Assembly (NCBI GenBank): GCA_020726505.1
Contig: JAHLEZ010000019.1
Coordinates: 1,116,001-1,180,000, forward strand
Direction: 5' to 3'
Length of the DNA stretch: 64,000 nt
DNA from: Leptodontidium sp. MPI-SDFR-AT-0119
Lineage: Eukaryota; Ascomycota; Leotiomycetes; Helotiales; Leptodontidiaceae
Position numbers and translations under genes: made by a program. Of the stretch, positions 54,775-64,000 are shown piece after piece. Below the pieces are notes generated by a model that saw only the letters and a program-made list of their open reading frames with translations, had not been told where the DNA came from and searched no databases. Numbering within the stretch: the stretch's first letter is position 1; every line of letters begins with the position of its first letter.

Positions 54775-55969
54775 TAGGGAATGAAATCCTGTGAACACGA
54801 GAAGGATGTGAAGTTTGGTAGCTGCATCTTGTCAGGTAGTCTAAACAGCCCAAGAAAATGAATAATTTACTTGACGCTAACACTTGGGGATTTTGTGACA
54901 GCTGGTAGATGATAGATCCATGATCAAGTACTTGTCATGGCGTGTTGCAAGCTCTCCTACCCCAAGAAGCTGATCTATCGTCGTCACAGAAGGGGGAAAC
55001 AATAAAGTTTGCTGCGTCGGAATCTTTGAAAATTCGCCTGGACTGGCAGTCTTTAAGGATCGCATCGCAATGATGCGTTGAGGTTGATGACGTCCGATGC
55101 TTTGGTCGTGCATATGTGACCTCAAATTCGACTCCACCTTCATTCAGCGATGGTGGGAGGATGTCTCTCGAAATTTGTCTCCTTGTGATGGCTGGATGTA
55201 TTAAGACTCGGAATATACATATGTGGCACCACCATTCCTCTGTCAGGAAATAGAAGGAGGCTGTGAAATCTCACCTGGAAGCGGGGGCTGATGTATGAAT
55301 TTGAGAAGTCCCTGCAGCAGCCAAGAGAAGCGATTCTACTTTTATATTCAGCTCTACTTATAGTTCAAGAGGATGGAAGTAGACGATGGGTATACTGAAA
55401 AGATGACTAGTTCATGGAACCGTGTGTTTCCAACTCTCCTCGACACGAAAAAGAAGGGAACGGGGATGAATGTACCAAAAGGGAAATCCCTCCGCTCCCA
55501 CAAAACAAACAAAAAAAGGAAAGGCCTCTGACAACATGAAAACCACGGTATTGAAAAAATAGAACACTAAACGAAAGTAGAATGCTGACAGCAGGACAGG
55601 AGGTATAGAAAGCTCCAAAGACAAACTCGACTTGCTGACACATCCAAGAAAAGGCAGAGCCACCTACCTGCCGAAGAATACATTCCTTTCTACCCTTCAG
55701 GCCTCGACATCGTGAATCAAAAGGACAAAGAATAGTTTCGATTCCGACCTCATCGCTGTTGAATCCAGCCATACCATCACTTGCTCCAAGGTAGCGGTTC
55801 CATGGAACAGAGATATACGATTGGAAGCAATGCCAGTTCCAGCCATCCAGCCCAGTTCTCACCATTCCTGCCGGGGCCAGTACTCTTAACCTGGGCGGGC
55901 AGCACCGCCGAAATCCCCCAACGGGAGTTGCCGAGGAGCTCCCATACATCACAACAGCTCCTAGCTTAC
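54775..55969. other. Intergenic / possible 3' end of the next minus-strand gene
   Basis: No recognised family. A minus-strand open frame of 228 codons (55407-56093) covers much of it. It overlaps the better-supported exon at 55970-56305 in another frame. Part of it near 55680-55850 might be a 3' exon. Confidence 0.35.
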
Positions 55970-56779
55970 CGGATGATCTTCCAAAATTCGAGCCGTCTGA
56001 TAAAGACCTTGTGGTGCATCGGCTGATAGACAGACGTTCCGAGCGGCCACATGGGTGGTGTGAGGAGAACCAACTTGTCATCAACGATGGCACTGGACAT
56101 CATGCGGTCGAAGTCTGCAACAGCTGGTCTGCATGGAAGCCAGACTCTGTATCCATCCGTGAGCGTAATTTTTGCGATGTGTGTCTTCGCTAGACATATC
56201 TGCTGTGTGGCGGTGTTAGTGGTGTTGGGGTTGGGGGACGTGTGTTTGATCTGGAGAAGAGGCAGTTGATCGTGTCTGGAAAGCTTCGCCGGAACGAGGT
56301 CATTCCTGTGAAGAGGTATGTCAGTGTTAAGAAGTGTGAGAGTGGGTGATAAGGAGTAGGTTGGTAGGTGGTTTATCTTCTCGGTTTCCAGTGTCCCTTC
56401 CGATTTATCGAGTGTTTGTTTGTCTTTTTTAATGGGAACGCAGGCAGGCGTGTTTTGGCCTTTGCTATTAAACGGATGGAAACATTGTCTCTACAGGCAA
56501 GGAATTGGAATCTGTATCCTCGTACTGTACTGGTTCAGTCCCAGCACTAGGAGTCCAAGATCGAGCTTTAGTGAGAGAATCTGAACCTCGTACGTGCTTT
56601 GCATATATTAGCTTGGCAAGACTCGACCGAGCAGAGAACGAAGGATTGAGGCTTAATGCAGGCTCAATGCTAGGCTTGAACGGCAGAGACCATGGACAAG
56701 AAGACAGCCGCTTGGAAAGAGTCGATCCAACAATGGTAAGGTCTCCCTCTGGACTCCTGAACAGCCTAGGTCGTGTCAT
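55970..56779 (-). CDS. Hypothetical protein, 3' end unresolved
   Basis: I do not recognise a family. Exon 1 (56779-56526) starts MTRPRLFRSPEGDLTIVGST and is Ser-rich. Exon 2 (56305-55970) joins in frame through GTACGA...CACAG and reads NDLVPAKLSRHDQLPLLQIK, then THIAKITLTDGYRVWLPCRP, FDRMMSSAIVDDKLVLLTPP, and KVFIRRLEFWKII before a GTAAGC donor. Exon 2 is open over 110 codons with a balanced, protein-like composition, while its reverse frames are not. The next exon was not found. It lies between a P450 and an uncharacterised acidic protein. Support is from splice sites and composition only. Confidence 0.45.
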
Positions 56780-58234
56780 TGATCATAGTTCAAAACCGTA
56801 CCTCGAATACTATTGTAATTCCAGTCACATCATACTTTCTAGAGTATGTGTCAATCTTTTGCTGTATCATAGTTCAGAACAGGGCGCCCAAACAGGGCTT
56901 CTCTTCTATCAAAGATTATCATATTGATGATATTGATATTTGAGGACGTTCAGGGGCTCTTGCCAAGGAGTTTACCGAAGGCCCGCTGATTGGCTCTACG
57001 GTTACGAGCAGGTGTGGGTGGGGCCTGGTGGCAATCCGGGGATCCTTTACTGCATCATGCCGCATGCAAGTGTCTCAAAGGGATGTTCCGATCCGTGATC
57101 GAATACCTAGCATTGTTAATACCAAGAAGATACCAACTGGTAAGTCATGAAGTCTTGAAGCAGCCCAGCCATGAATATTGTTATTTGGACACGGACTTAT
57201 CAATCAATTAGTAAACATGATTAAAGAACCTCGCGTAGGTATGTTTCTTTTTCGCCATGCACGCGTGAAACAAGAGGGATGTTCGTTGTACCGAACTTTC
57301 TTCAACGAGTTTATGGATGGATGACAGCGGCGACTATCAAGCGTGCAAACCTTCGTCTAAAGCACATTCCAATGCAAAAGCATTGCACTTTCGCAACCAA
57401 TCGCAACAACGAAGAAGAATACGAAGATTTAATAGCACCTCTTCGCTATGAAGTGATGAACGTTGCATAAAAGCATGGCGACGTGCAGGCTGTGCCGATG
57501 CAGGAACATGAATGGCCAGTAAAACCATACACTTGGGTGGAAGTGATGAGCCGGTCGTGACAATGCAATAGCTTCGTCAAGTAACCCAGTAAGAATAGCT
57601 AGTAGATCTTCCTCAGACAGTTAGATGTTTTAACTATTTCTGATATCAGTTGAAAGTCAAGGACAGAGGATCTCTGCTGTGTGGATGGATAAATACGGAG
57701 AACGAGTACTTATTGGATCTCAAGCCCCTGCAGGGATCGTGAGATCGTGGGATCGTGGTGGGATCGTGGGATCATGGATCATGGATCATGGATAGATGGC
57801 TGACAGTGACAGTGACAGCCAATCCGACTTTTCTATCGCCCGGGGAAATGGGAATGAATAAAAACAAGGGGGCGGCCGCTGCGGCGGTGACAGAACAGGG
57901 TCTGTCTTGACGGTTCAAGCATGCTTTGATTTTCGGCGGATGCAGCGCTGTGGAGTCGAAAAGTCTAAAGTGCTTCCGGCGCGTCCCCGGCGTCCCAAGC
58001 TCCTCCCAAGCTGCAATTCCAGGGTCTAGTCGCGTCTTCCCGTGCCCCCCGTCCCAGCCAGTAGGACTTCCTCCGTACGCATCGAAGTGGTTCTAGGTGA
58101 AGTGTAGCCCACCTCCACTTCCACCCTCAATTAAATAAATCTCCATTCCTCTGCATCGTCTTCAATCCCAACACTTCTCCTCCTCCTTCCTCTTCCTCTC
58201 TGTACATTTCCAATGCCTCCCATGCTTCACTATC
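56780..58234. other. Intergenic with a short minisatellite; promoter of the acidic-protein gene
   Basis: At 57733-57799 a GATCGTGG/GATCATG unit repeats about seven times, followed by a TGACAG repeat. The last 150 bases before 58235 are pyrimidine-rich, as in many fungal core promoters. No gene is recognised. Confidence 0.45.
57733..57799. repeat. GATC-based minisatellite
   Basis: Tandem units alternating GATCGTGG and GATCATG, about seven copies with small length changes. The dam-like GATC core recurs in each unit. Confidence 0.75.
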
Positions 58235-59716
58235 ATGGCATCCGAGTCCGACTCTGACGACAACTCAGACCCTCCAGTACCAAAGATATTCGTGGCAAAC
58301 GATGCTGGGATCTTCTCCTTCGATGGCTACCAGCTAGAGTTCCAAGATCATCCCTACGCTAAGAATGTTGCGCAATACATTCCCCTCCTCGAACCAGAAC
58401 CACCCCGAGCCAACAATGGCACCATCGCGGCACGACAACCGAGACATGACAGTAAGCCCAGGAGCTGGTGGCAGAGCCAATGCGCGTTTCGTGGCTTACC
58501 TTCGGATGGAAATATCGAGGAAATGCAGAATGCGTTGAGGGGCCACGAGGAGGATTGCATCTCGGGCGATATACTGGACTTGCTGGACATGGCGAAGAAG
58601 AAATTCAAGACAAGAAACAGAGAGGCCAGAGAGAGCAACTGGGTGCATAATATGTCCGACGAGGAAAAGGCCACGAAGGATCCACGGCGTTATTTGGAGG
58701 AAACATTTCCCGCTGGGTCGAAGAGCATGGAGACTGTACTATTGACAACACATTTTGTTGCTAGTATCAGGGAAACAGCTAGAGAGCTAGGGCTGCAATG
58801 CGAGTACACGCACGCCCCGGCCGACGGGGACGCTGTTTTGCGGATGGCGAAGTACTGGGTCGTGATTGGGCAGGACAGGGCAACAGTGATAGAGAAAGTA
58901 CGAATGATTGAGAGGGAGACACAGCGTTTGAAGCGCGAGCAGGAAGAAGGACAACAGGAACTGCGACGAAAGAATAAAGTTATGAGGAGAAAACATATGG
59001 AGACTGAGGAGGCCAAAGCGAAGAGCAAGGACTGGGATGTGACGGGTTCATGGAGGATCAGCTGTCCCCACATTGAAGAAAGCTGGGATGTGGAAAGTCT
59101 TACGATGAAGATCTTTGTGGAGACAACAGAGAAAGGTGCTCAGATGTTCGCGGAGTTTGATTTTGGTGTTCTGACTGGAGTTCTTCGCTTCGAGAGGCAG
59201 GAGGGTGATACAATCACGTCATCGACGCGGCCCATGAAAAGTAATGACAATGATGAAGAGGAAAAGACCGAGGAAGAGGATGAGAAGGAAGAGAGCACCC
59301 ACGATGAGGATGAGATAAGTGAGAAGTCAAGCGATACATATGCCGAAAATGAGGAAGACGATGATGACGACGATGAGGCTGAAGACAGGCGGAGTCCTAC
59401 TCCGGAAACTTTCTATTTCAAATCCATCACACAACCTTCCGCAAAACATCCAACATGGAACTATCGCTACCGCGGCGAAGAATCAGGTGAAGGGGTTATC
59501 GAGCTTGGATCCGACTTGGAACTGTACAGCCTGACATTTTGCGGTCCAAGTGGCCGCGTTTTGAAAGGCACTATCGGAGGTAGTGTATTTGAAGATTGTA
59601 CATTCACAGGCTTCAGGGTTGGTGATGTCGGGACGGAGTATTTGGATATACGAGAGGAATGGGCGAACAGGAATGCTTCGGCGTACGAAAATTCCAGGGT
59701 TGATCGATGGCATTGA
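58235..59716 (+). CDS. Uncharacterised acidic protein with coiled coil
   Basis: A single exon of 493 aa. The N terminus is acidic (SESDSDDNSDPP). Residues about 80-110 (SWWQSQCAFRGLPSDGNIEE) resemble a SAP-like helix-turn-helix found in some fungal proteins. Residues about 220-265 form a charged helix rich in Arg, Glu, Gln and Lys, a likely coiled coil. Then comes DWDVTGSWRISCPHIEESW, an Asp/Glu tract of about 70 residues, and a beta-rich C-terminal part (YFKSITQPSAKHPTWNYRYR, LYSLTFCGPSGRVLKGTIGG). The two halves around the acidic tract look like one interrupted beta domain. No enzyme motif is visible. The frame is long and clean, so it is a real gene; function unknown. Confidence 0.8.
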   Translation: MASESDSDDNSDPPVPKIFVANDAGIFSFDGYQLEFQDHPYAKNVAQYIPLLEPEPPRANNGTIAARQPRHDSKPRSWWQSQCAFRGLPSDGNIEEMQNALRGHEEDCISGDILDLLDMAKKKFKTRNREARESNWVHNMSDEEKATKDPRRYLEETFPAGSKSMETVLLTTHFVASIRETARELGLQCEYTHAPADGDAVLRMAKYWVVIGQDRATVIEKVRMIERETQRLKREQEEGQQELRRKNKVMRRKHMETEEAKAKSKDWDVTGSWRISCPHIEESWDVESLTMKIFVETTEKGAQMFAEFDFGVLTGVLRFERQEGDTITSSTRPMKSNDNDEEEKTEEEDEKEESTHDEDEISEKSSDTYAENEEDDDDDDEAEDRRSPTPETFYFKSITQPSAKHPTWNYRYRGEESGEGVIELGSDLELYSLTFCGPSGRVLKGTIGGSVFEDCTFTGFRVGDVGTEYLDIREEWANRNASAYENSRVDRWH

Positions 59717-60500
59717 GGCTTGGCGTTGGCTTTGGGATGGGATTGGATTGGACAAGTGCAGCAGTCTTGGCATTTAGAAGGAGGATACCTTCTGGGGCGT
59801 TCTGGTGTTCATTTTGGCTGCCAATCGTAGAGCTTGAGGCTCGCTGATGGACATTTGTACTTGCACATACCCATTTACTTCCGCGTCACTATTTGCAACT
59901 ACACTCACTTCTGGATGCACTTTCAACTGCTTCACTTTTTGCTAAGTATCAATTTACTTCTTTGTGCAGGGCCCATTTGTCATGTAAGCTCCTATGGATA
60001 GGTACATCAATTGCTCAGCGAAGTATCAATTTCCTTTCACTACGCTGGATTGGCTCCACTACTAGCTCCCACCAACAGCAAGCTAACGTAGGGCGTAGTG
60101 CCCTTCAGCAGACCCTTAAAAGAGCTTCCGCCTTGTGATAGCCTCGTACTAACAGGCAAATTTATTACCTATAACATCTTCAGAATGCGATTTCTATAAA
60201 TCTGACCATGGTTGCCAGCACGGGCAAACTTCGAGCCTCTCCCCTTCTCTTTTCATTTCACTCCCCATTCCTACTTCGAACTTTATTTCCAAGCTTCATT
60301 CTAATTCAACCTCTCTCCTTATCTATTTATCCTACTTCCCATTGCTTCTTTAAACATTATCTACAAGCTTCTTTCCAATCCTAATCTCTTTGAAGTCCAC
60401 CTCACTGCCGCATTCCCTTGACTACAGTACTCTCCACCAGTTCTTGACTTGCCAAACGCCGATAGAACCACCGCACCGAAGTCCCGAAAGCCTCATTAAC
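59717..60500. other. Intergenic, CT-rich
   Basis: Pyrimidine-rich on the plus strand, with no gene recognised. It is likely promoter sequence of the degraded 2EXR gene. Confidence 0.4.
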
Positions 60501-61816
60501 ATGGACCTCCCCACGATCAGGCCCGATCCCTGTTACTCTAAATATATCTCAAAGGTTCATCACGACCGAGATGTATTTGAACGACTCGATTTCGTCCACC
60601 GCACAAAGCCTGACACTGACCGGCCTCTCCTTGTACATCAACGCCACTCAATCCAACCCGACTCCAGCGTGCGTCGTTCGAAATATGTCTACAAATCCTC
60701 CATTGATTCAGATATACTTGCACGTCTCGATTCAGTCCCCCAAACCAACCAGTCCAACACAAAGGCTCTCCATCTCCAGGATCGCACCTCGATCAACCTC
60801 AAATCCCACCTCTATCTCCCAGAATACTCCTACAAACCTCCCTCGATCGACAATACCTCATACAGCTCGATTCTCATCACCTCCTCAAGGCATTCACCGC
60901 TCAGTCTTCCCCTCCACAGGGCCGCGAAATCTCATCCGCAAGCCTCCCGCCCGAGCTGCGGTTTATGATTTGGAAATACACTTTACCTGGGATACGGTTG
61001 ATTAATATCCGAAAACCATAAGTCACTCCAATTGCACTCCATATCAATCAAGAGTCTCGAGATCTCGCACTTCGATGCCACGAGCCTGTGATCACTCGTG
61101 CGCCGTTCTGCTCTTGTTGCATTGATTGGGCAGTAGGCTTTGTGGTCAGTTGGGGGACAACTTGGAACCCATGCATTCTGGGATTCAACAAGATACAGAA
61201 CATCATTCGCACTAGCCCAAGTTCCGGTTTAATGGATGTCGTAATACCTGATTTCACTTCTTCTTGCGTTTGGCCGGATTCCTTCACTCATATCAAAAAC
61301 TTGATATATTTCCGCACGTGCAGGGATATGCCTGATGAGGATAACGATCTGACTTTGGATGAGGAGGCCATCGATGAGGACGAGGACGATGAGACCGACG
61401 AGCCGGTTTCGGATGCGACGGAGCGCCGTGAGAAAGAAGAGGGACCATGGCGCTTCCGATTCAACCTCCTGAACAAGCTACTGATGCAGTGGAAGAGGAG
61501 AGCGTGGAACGGAACTGGAGATGTAGTCAGTGTGTCAAGCGGTGGTTTGAGCGCTGCCAAGGCTGCCCTGGGGACGGAGGATGCGATTTTGCGGATTGGA
61601 AGCCACTACAGCTTGTCAAATTTGGATTTTTTGACCCAGATTATGCTATACCGCAGAGTAGGAATGTGGACTTGCAGCAGTGCGTTGCGAGGGGGGTTTT
61701 TTTTTTTTTTTGATTACTCTACGGAATTACAAAAGGGACACTGCAATCTGGTTTGGGCGCGCTTGGAAGTCGACTCGAATATTTGGTGCGAGCGCGAGAA
61801 AAAGTTAATACAATAG
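60501..61816 (+). pseudogene. 2EXR-domain protein gene, frameshifted and with an in-frame stop
   Basis: From an ATG at 60501 one frame reads a tandem repeat of about 43 residues: YSKYISKVHHDRDVFERLDF, then RSKYVYKSSIDSDILARLDS, then a partial third unit. Near 60880-60950 the readable frame shifts, and the second frame gives a 2EXR domain start: ASLPPELRFMIWKYTLPGIR, LINIRKP, a TAA at 61010-61012, then VTPIALHINQESRDLALRCH. After VSWGTTWNPCILGF comes a strongly acidic stretch. No GT donor exists between 60781 and 60900, so an intron does not explain the first shift. The TAA sits where relatives continue. 2EXR proteins are a large fungal F-box-like group of unknown role. A 15-base T run lies near 61697. 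Confidence 0.55.
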
Positions 61817-62224
61817 CGAAGAACTTATGAGCGTCGCTATTCACTTCAGCTCAGCTACGTAGGACTACAGCCTTGCAATATGCTCATACTAATCTAAAGT
61901 AGTCCCTCCTACGATATAAGATGCCAGAAAAACTAATTACACCAGATTCCCCAAGATTTCCATCCCGTCCCCATTCTACACTTTTACACACCTCTCCTTC
62001 GTCTTACGTCGAGGCCAAGCCAGCAAAAATACCAAGAACCAACACACTGCATAGACTGAAGTTCGAGACCTGGTTAAAAACTTCATTCCGAAACTAATAA
62101 TCGAAAGCAATTGGGCTAACGAATTTGTGTTTGTAATCTAGCTTTTTGAATCATTGTACATCTCCTTTTCGAAACTCTTCAATGTGCTCAACCACAACAC
62201 GACAAAGCTGTGTCCACTGGACTT
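61817..62224. other. Intergenic, nothing recognised
   Basis: This interval lies between the 2EXR remnant and the 3' end of the quinone-oxidoreductase-like gene. Confidence 0.4.
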
Positions 62225-63444
62225 CTAATCTACATAACAGATGATCTTCCCCTTCGACTGATTACTCTCCATCAACTCATGAGCCTGCCGAATATCTTTC
62301 CAAGAAAATACCTTTTCGACCGGCACCTTGAATGTCCCATCCACAAATCTCGGCAACGCAAATTCCACAAGCAAATCCCTCAATCGACTTTGATACCCCA
62401 ATTCTCGACTCCTCAATCTACTCCCCTCCCATCTCAACCTCTTGTTCTCAAGCAGCCCAATATCCAAACCAGCACCTAGTTTCGACCCTCCAAGACTAGC
62501 AAGTTGTACGATCCGCCCATCCATAGCCGCAACCTCGAAATTCCCTTGAGAGTAATCACCTCCGATGAAATCCACAATAACATCGACACCGTGTCCGTCT
62601 GTAGCAGCAAGAATACCCTTCACCCAATCTTCATTATGGTAATTGAATCCAGCTGTCGCACCAAGCGTCTTGCAAAACTCAACTTTCTCATCCGATCCAG
62701 CAGTGACGAAGATCTTTCCTGCTCCGTTGGCTCGAGCGAGTTGGATACCCGCGATCGAAACGGATGACGCACCAGCATGCCAGAGGACGTTATCACCTGG
62801 CTTGAAGCAGCCGACGAGGTGAAGGGCTTGGGTTGCTGTGATCCATGTCTGCTGAGTGTTAGACATGCCATGTGACATGGACAGAGCAGTGGGCCAACGG
62901 GGACTTACTTCAGGGACACCGGCTGCGACTGACCAAGAAATCTCTTTCGGCTTGTGGATCAACATCTTTGTTGACGTTGCGAGATACTCTGCATATGCAC
63001 CTACAAAACACAATCACTGATTAGCCACTTTCGACTTCATTTACAAAACATGGAAGGACTTCATGTGCCCATCAAGAGTCGCAACGTACCTCCATACGCC
63101 AACCCAAAAACCTCATCACCAACGCTGAAACCCCCCGTCTCACCATCACCCAATTCTACAACCCACCCAGAAAACTCAACGCCAAGAATCTTTCCTGCCT
63201 GAGGAGGGACGTTGTATTTCCCTTCGCGTTGCATCAAATCCATCCGATTGAGACCAAATGAGTGGATTTTGACGAGAGCTTGAGATGATGCTGGACGAGG
63301 TTTCGGGATGCCTGTATTCAGGAATAGAGAAGCCGCGGGCCCGGTGCCATTTTTGATATCTAGATGTGTCAGTAGGTAGTTTTCTATCTGACCAGGGACG
63401 GCGTGGGCGGAGAAAATACCGATTGCGCGCATTGTTTCTGGCAT
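62225..63444 (-). CDS. Zinc-independent quinone oxidoreductase / enoyl reductase (MDR family, PIG3-like)
   Basis: Three exons (63444-63090, 63000-62909, 62848-62225) give 356 aa, in frame. GroES-like part: ALVKIHSFGLNRMDLMQREG, then GKILGVEFSGWVVELGDGE and SVGDEVFGLAYGGAYAEYLA. Rossmann part: TWITATQALHLVGCFKPGDN, NVLWHAGASSVSIAGIQLAR with the NADPH loop, VDVIVDFIGGDYSQGNFEV, and FKVPVEKVFSWKDIRQAHEL. The structural and catalytic zinc Cys residues are absent, as in quinone oxidoreductases such as TP53I3/QOR. It reduces quinones or similar electrophiles with NADPH. It is far from the island core and need not belong to it. Confidence 0.9.
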
Positions 63445-64000
63445 TTTGACGTGACTGAGACTTTACAATTTGAAGTAGATGAGTGAAAAATGTTTATTTC
63501 TTGCTCTTGTTTAAGTTCAATCAAGTGCCGTTTTCATGGTATTTTAAGAAAATCGAAGACCGTCGTGAGGCTGGGCTTCATGTTTCTCTGCTGACATCTC
63601 GTCGTCCACCATGACTTCATGTCAGCAATCCTATGCCGATTTCCGACATAAGAATTCCCAAATTCTGCATTATCTCCAGCCATCATCAGCTTCGTTCCCC
63701 AAAATAAACGTCATTCGTTGTCGCTTTCAAACCATCTACCATCGTTGAGATATCTCCTAATTTGGCGTAGGTCGGGCTATCGCCGATCGCTAGGGCTGCT
63801 TACACACCCTGATGCAGACCCGCTTGCTGACTTGCAGTCTGCCGATTCGCCAACGGAGCTTCTCGTTCCATGATAGTGGGCTCTTTCTATTCTTACTGGA
63901 TATGCAGTAATGCTTATGTTTTCAGCATCATTAGGTTAATGTTCTAGGAGTTACTTGTGTCCGATCTTAGTTTTGGGATCAGTATTCACCCTCACTATTT
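63445..64000. other. Promoter of the quinone oxidoreductase and right edge
   Basis: No gene is recognised up to the window end. Confidence 0.45.

Noticed and set aside
55407..56093. 228-codon minus-strand open frame
   Set aside because: It is Cys/Ser/Arg-rich without motifs, and its start overlaps a better-supported exon in another frame. Part may be a later exon, but not the frame as a whole.
57733..57799. CRISPR-like array
   Set aside because: Units are 7-9 bases without spacers, in a eukaryotic genome; it is a minisatellite.
60390..60968. 192-codon ORF as an independent intact gene
   Set aside because: Its C-terminal part runs out of frame over the 2EXR start. The repeats fit better as the front of the broken 2EXR gene.

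Overview
This window comes from a filamentous ascomycete fungus. The genes carry short (about 45-110 nt) GT-AG introns, and the families present are typical of Pezizomycotina: HET-domain, DUF3425, DUF5672, 2EXR, cutinase, PL3 pectate lyase and two-finger C2H2 plus fungal-specific transcription factors. A stop-dense AT-rich tract suggests a RIP-like mutational history. A plant-associated or litter-degrading lifestyle is plausible, but the sequence gives no species.

Layout. (1) 0-16 kb, an accessory flank: the 3' end of a cutinase, an aldo/keto reductase, a DUF3425 bZIP-like regulator, a decayed PL3 pectate lyase, a 2 kb AT-rich ORF-free tract with a tRNA-like SINE signal, a mucin-like membrane protein, a MITE-like hairpin, a DUF5672 protein, a nucleoside 2-deoxyribosyltransferase-like protein, a broken APH-type kinase and a HET protein. 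(2) 16-45 kb, a dense catabolic island: class III CoA-transferase, type-B carboxylesterase, SCOT-type 3-oxoacid CoA-transferase, maleylacetate-reductase-like Fe-ADH, thiolase, fumarase-superfamily lyase (carboxymuconate-cycloisomerase-like), homogentisate-dioxygenase-like protein, C2H2 regulator, FATP-type acyl-CoA synthetase, SDR and FAD monooxygenase. (3) 45.6-47 kb, a small gene graveyard (P450 and SDR remnants). (4) 47-55 kb: two MFS transporters and an intact P450. (5) 55-64 kb: uncharacterised genes, a degraded 2EXR gene and a quinone-oxidoreductase-like gene.

How the genes may work together. Maleylacetate reductase, CoA-transferase and thiolase are the three reactions that take maleylacetate through 3-oxoadipate to succinyl-CoA and acetyl-CoA. 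With a cycloisomerase-like lyase, a ring-cleavage-type dioxygenase, FAD and P450 oxygenases, an esterase, transporters and a regulator, the island reads as an aromatic-compound catabolic cluster; the substrate is inferred, not shown. A 7-mer, TGTGGGG, recurs in the intergenic regions of this island up to the P450 at 53 kb. I did not see it in intergenic DNA outside the island. It contains the CreA-type SYGGRG core, so it may mark either a dedicated regulon or carbon catabolite repression.

Several otherwise well-preserved genes (DUF5672, class III CoA-transferase, lyase, HGD-like, C2H2 regulator) carry one apparent frameshift each. These are either consensus errors in the assembly or real lesions; reads or transcripts would decide.
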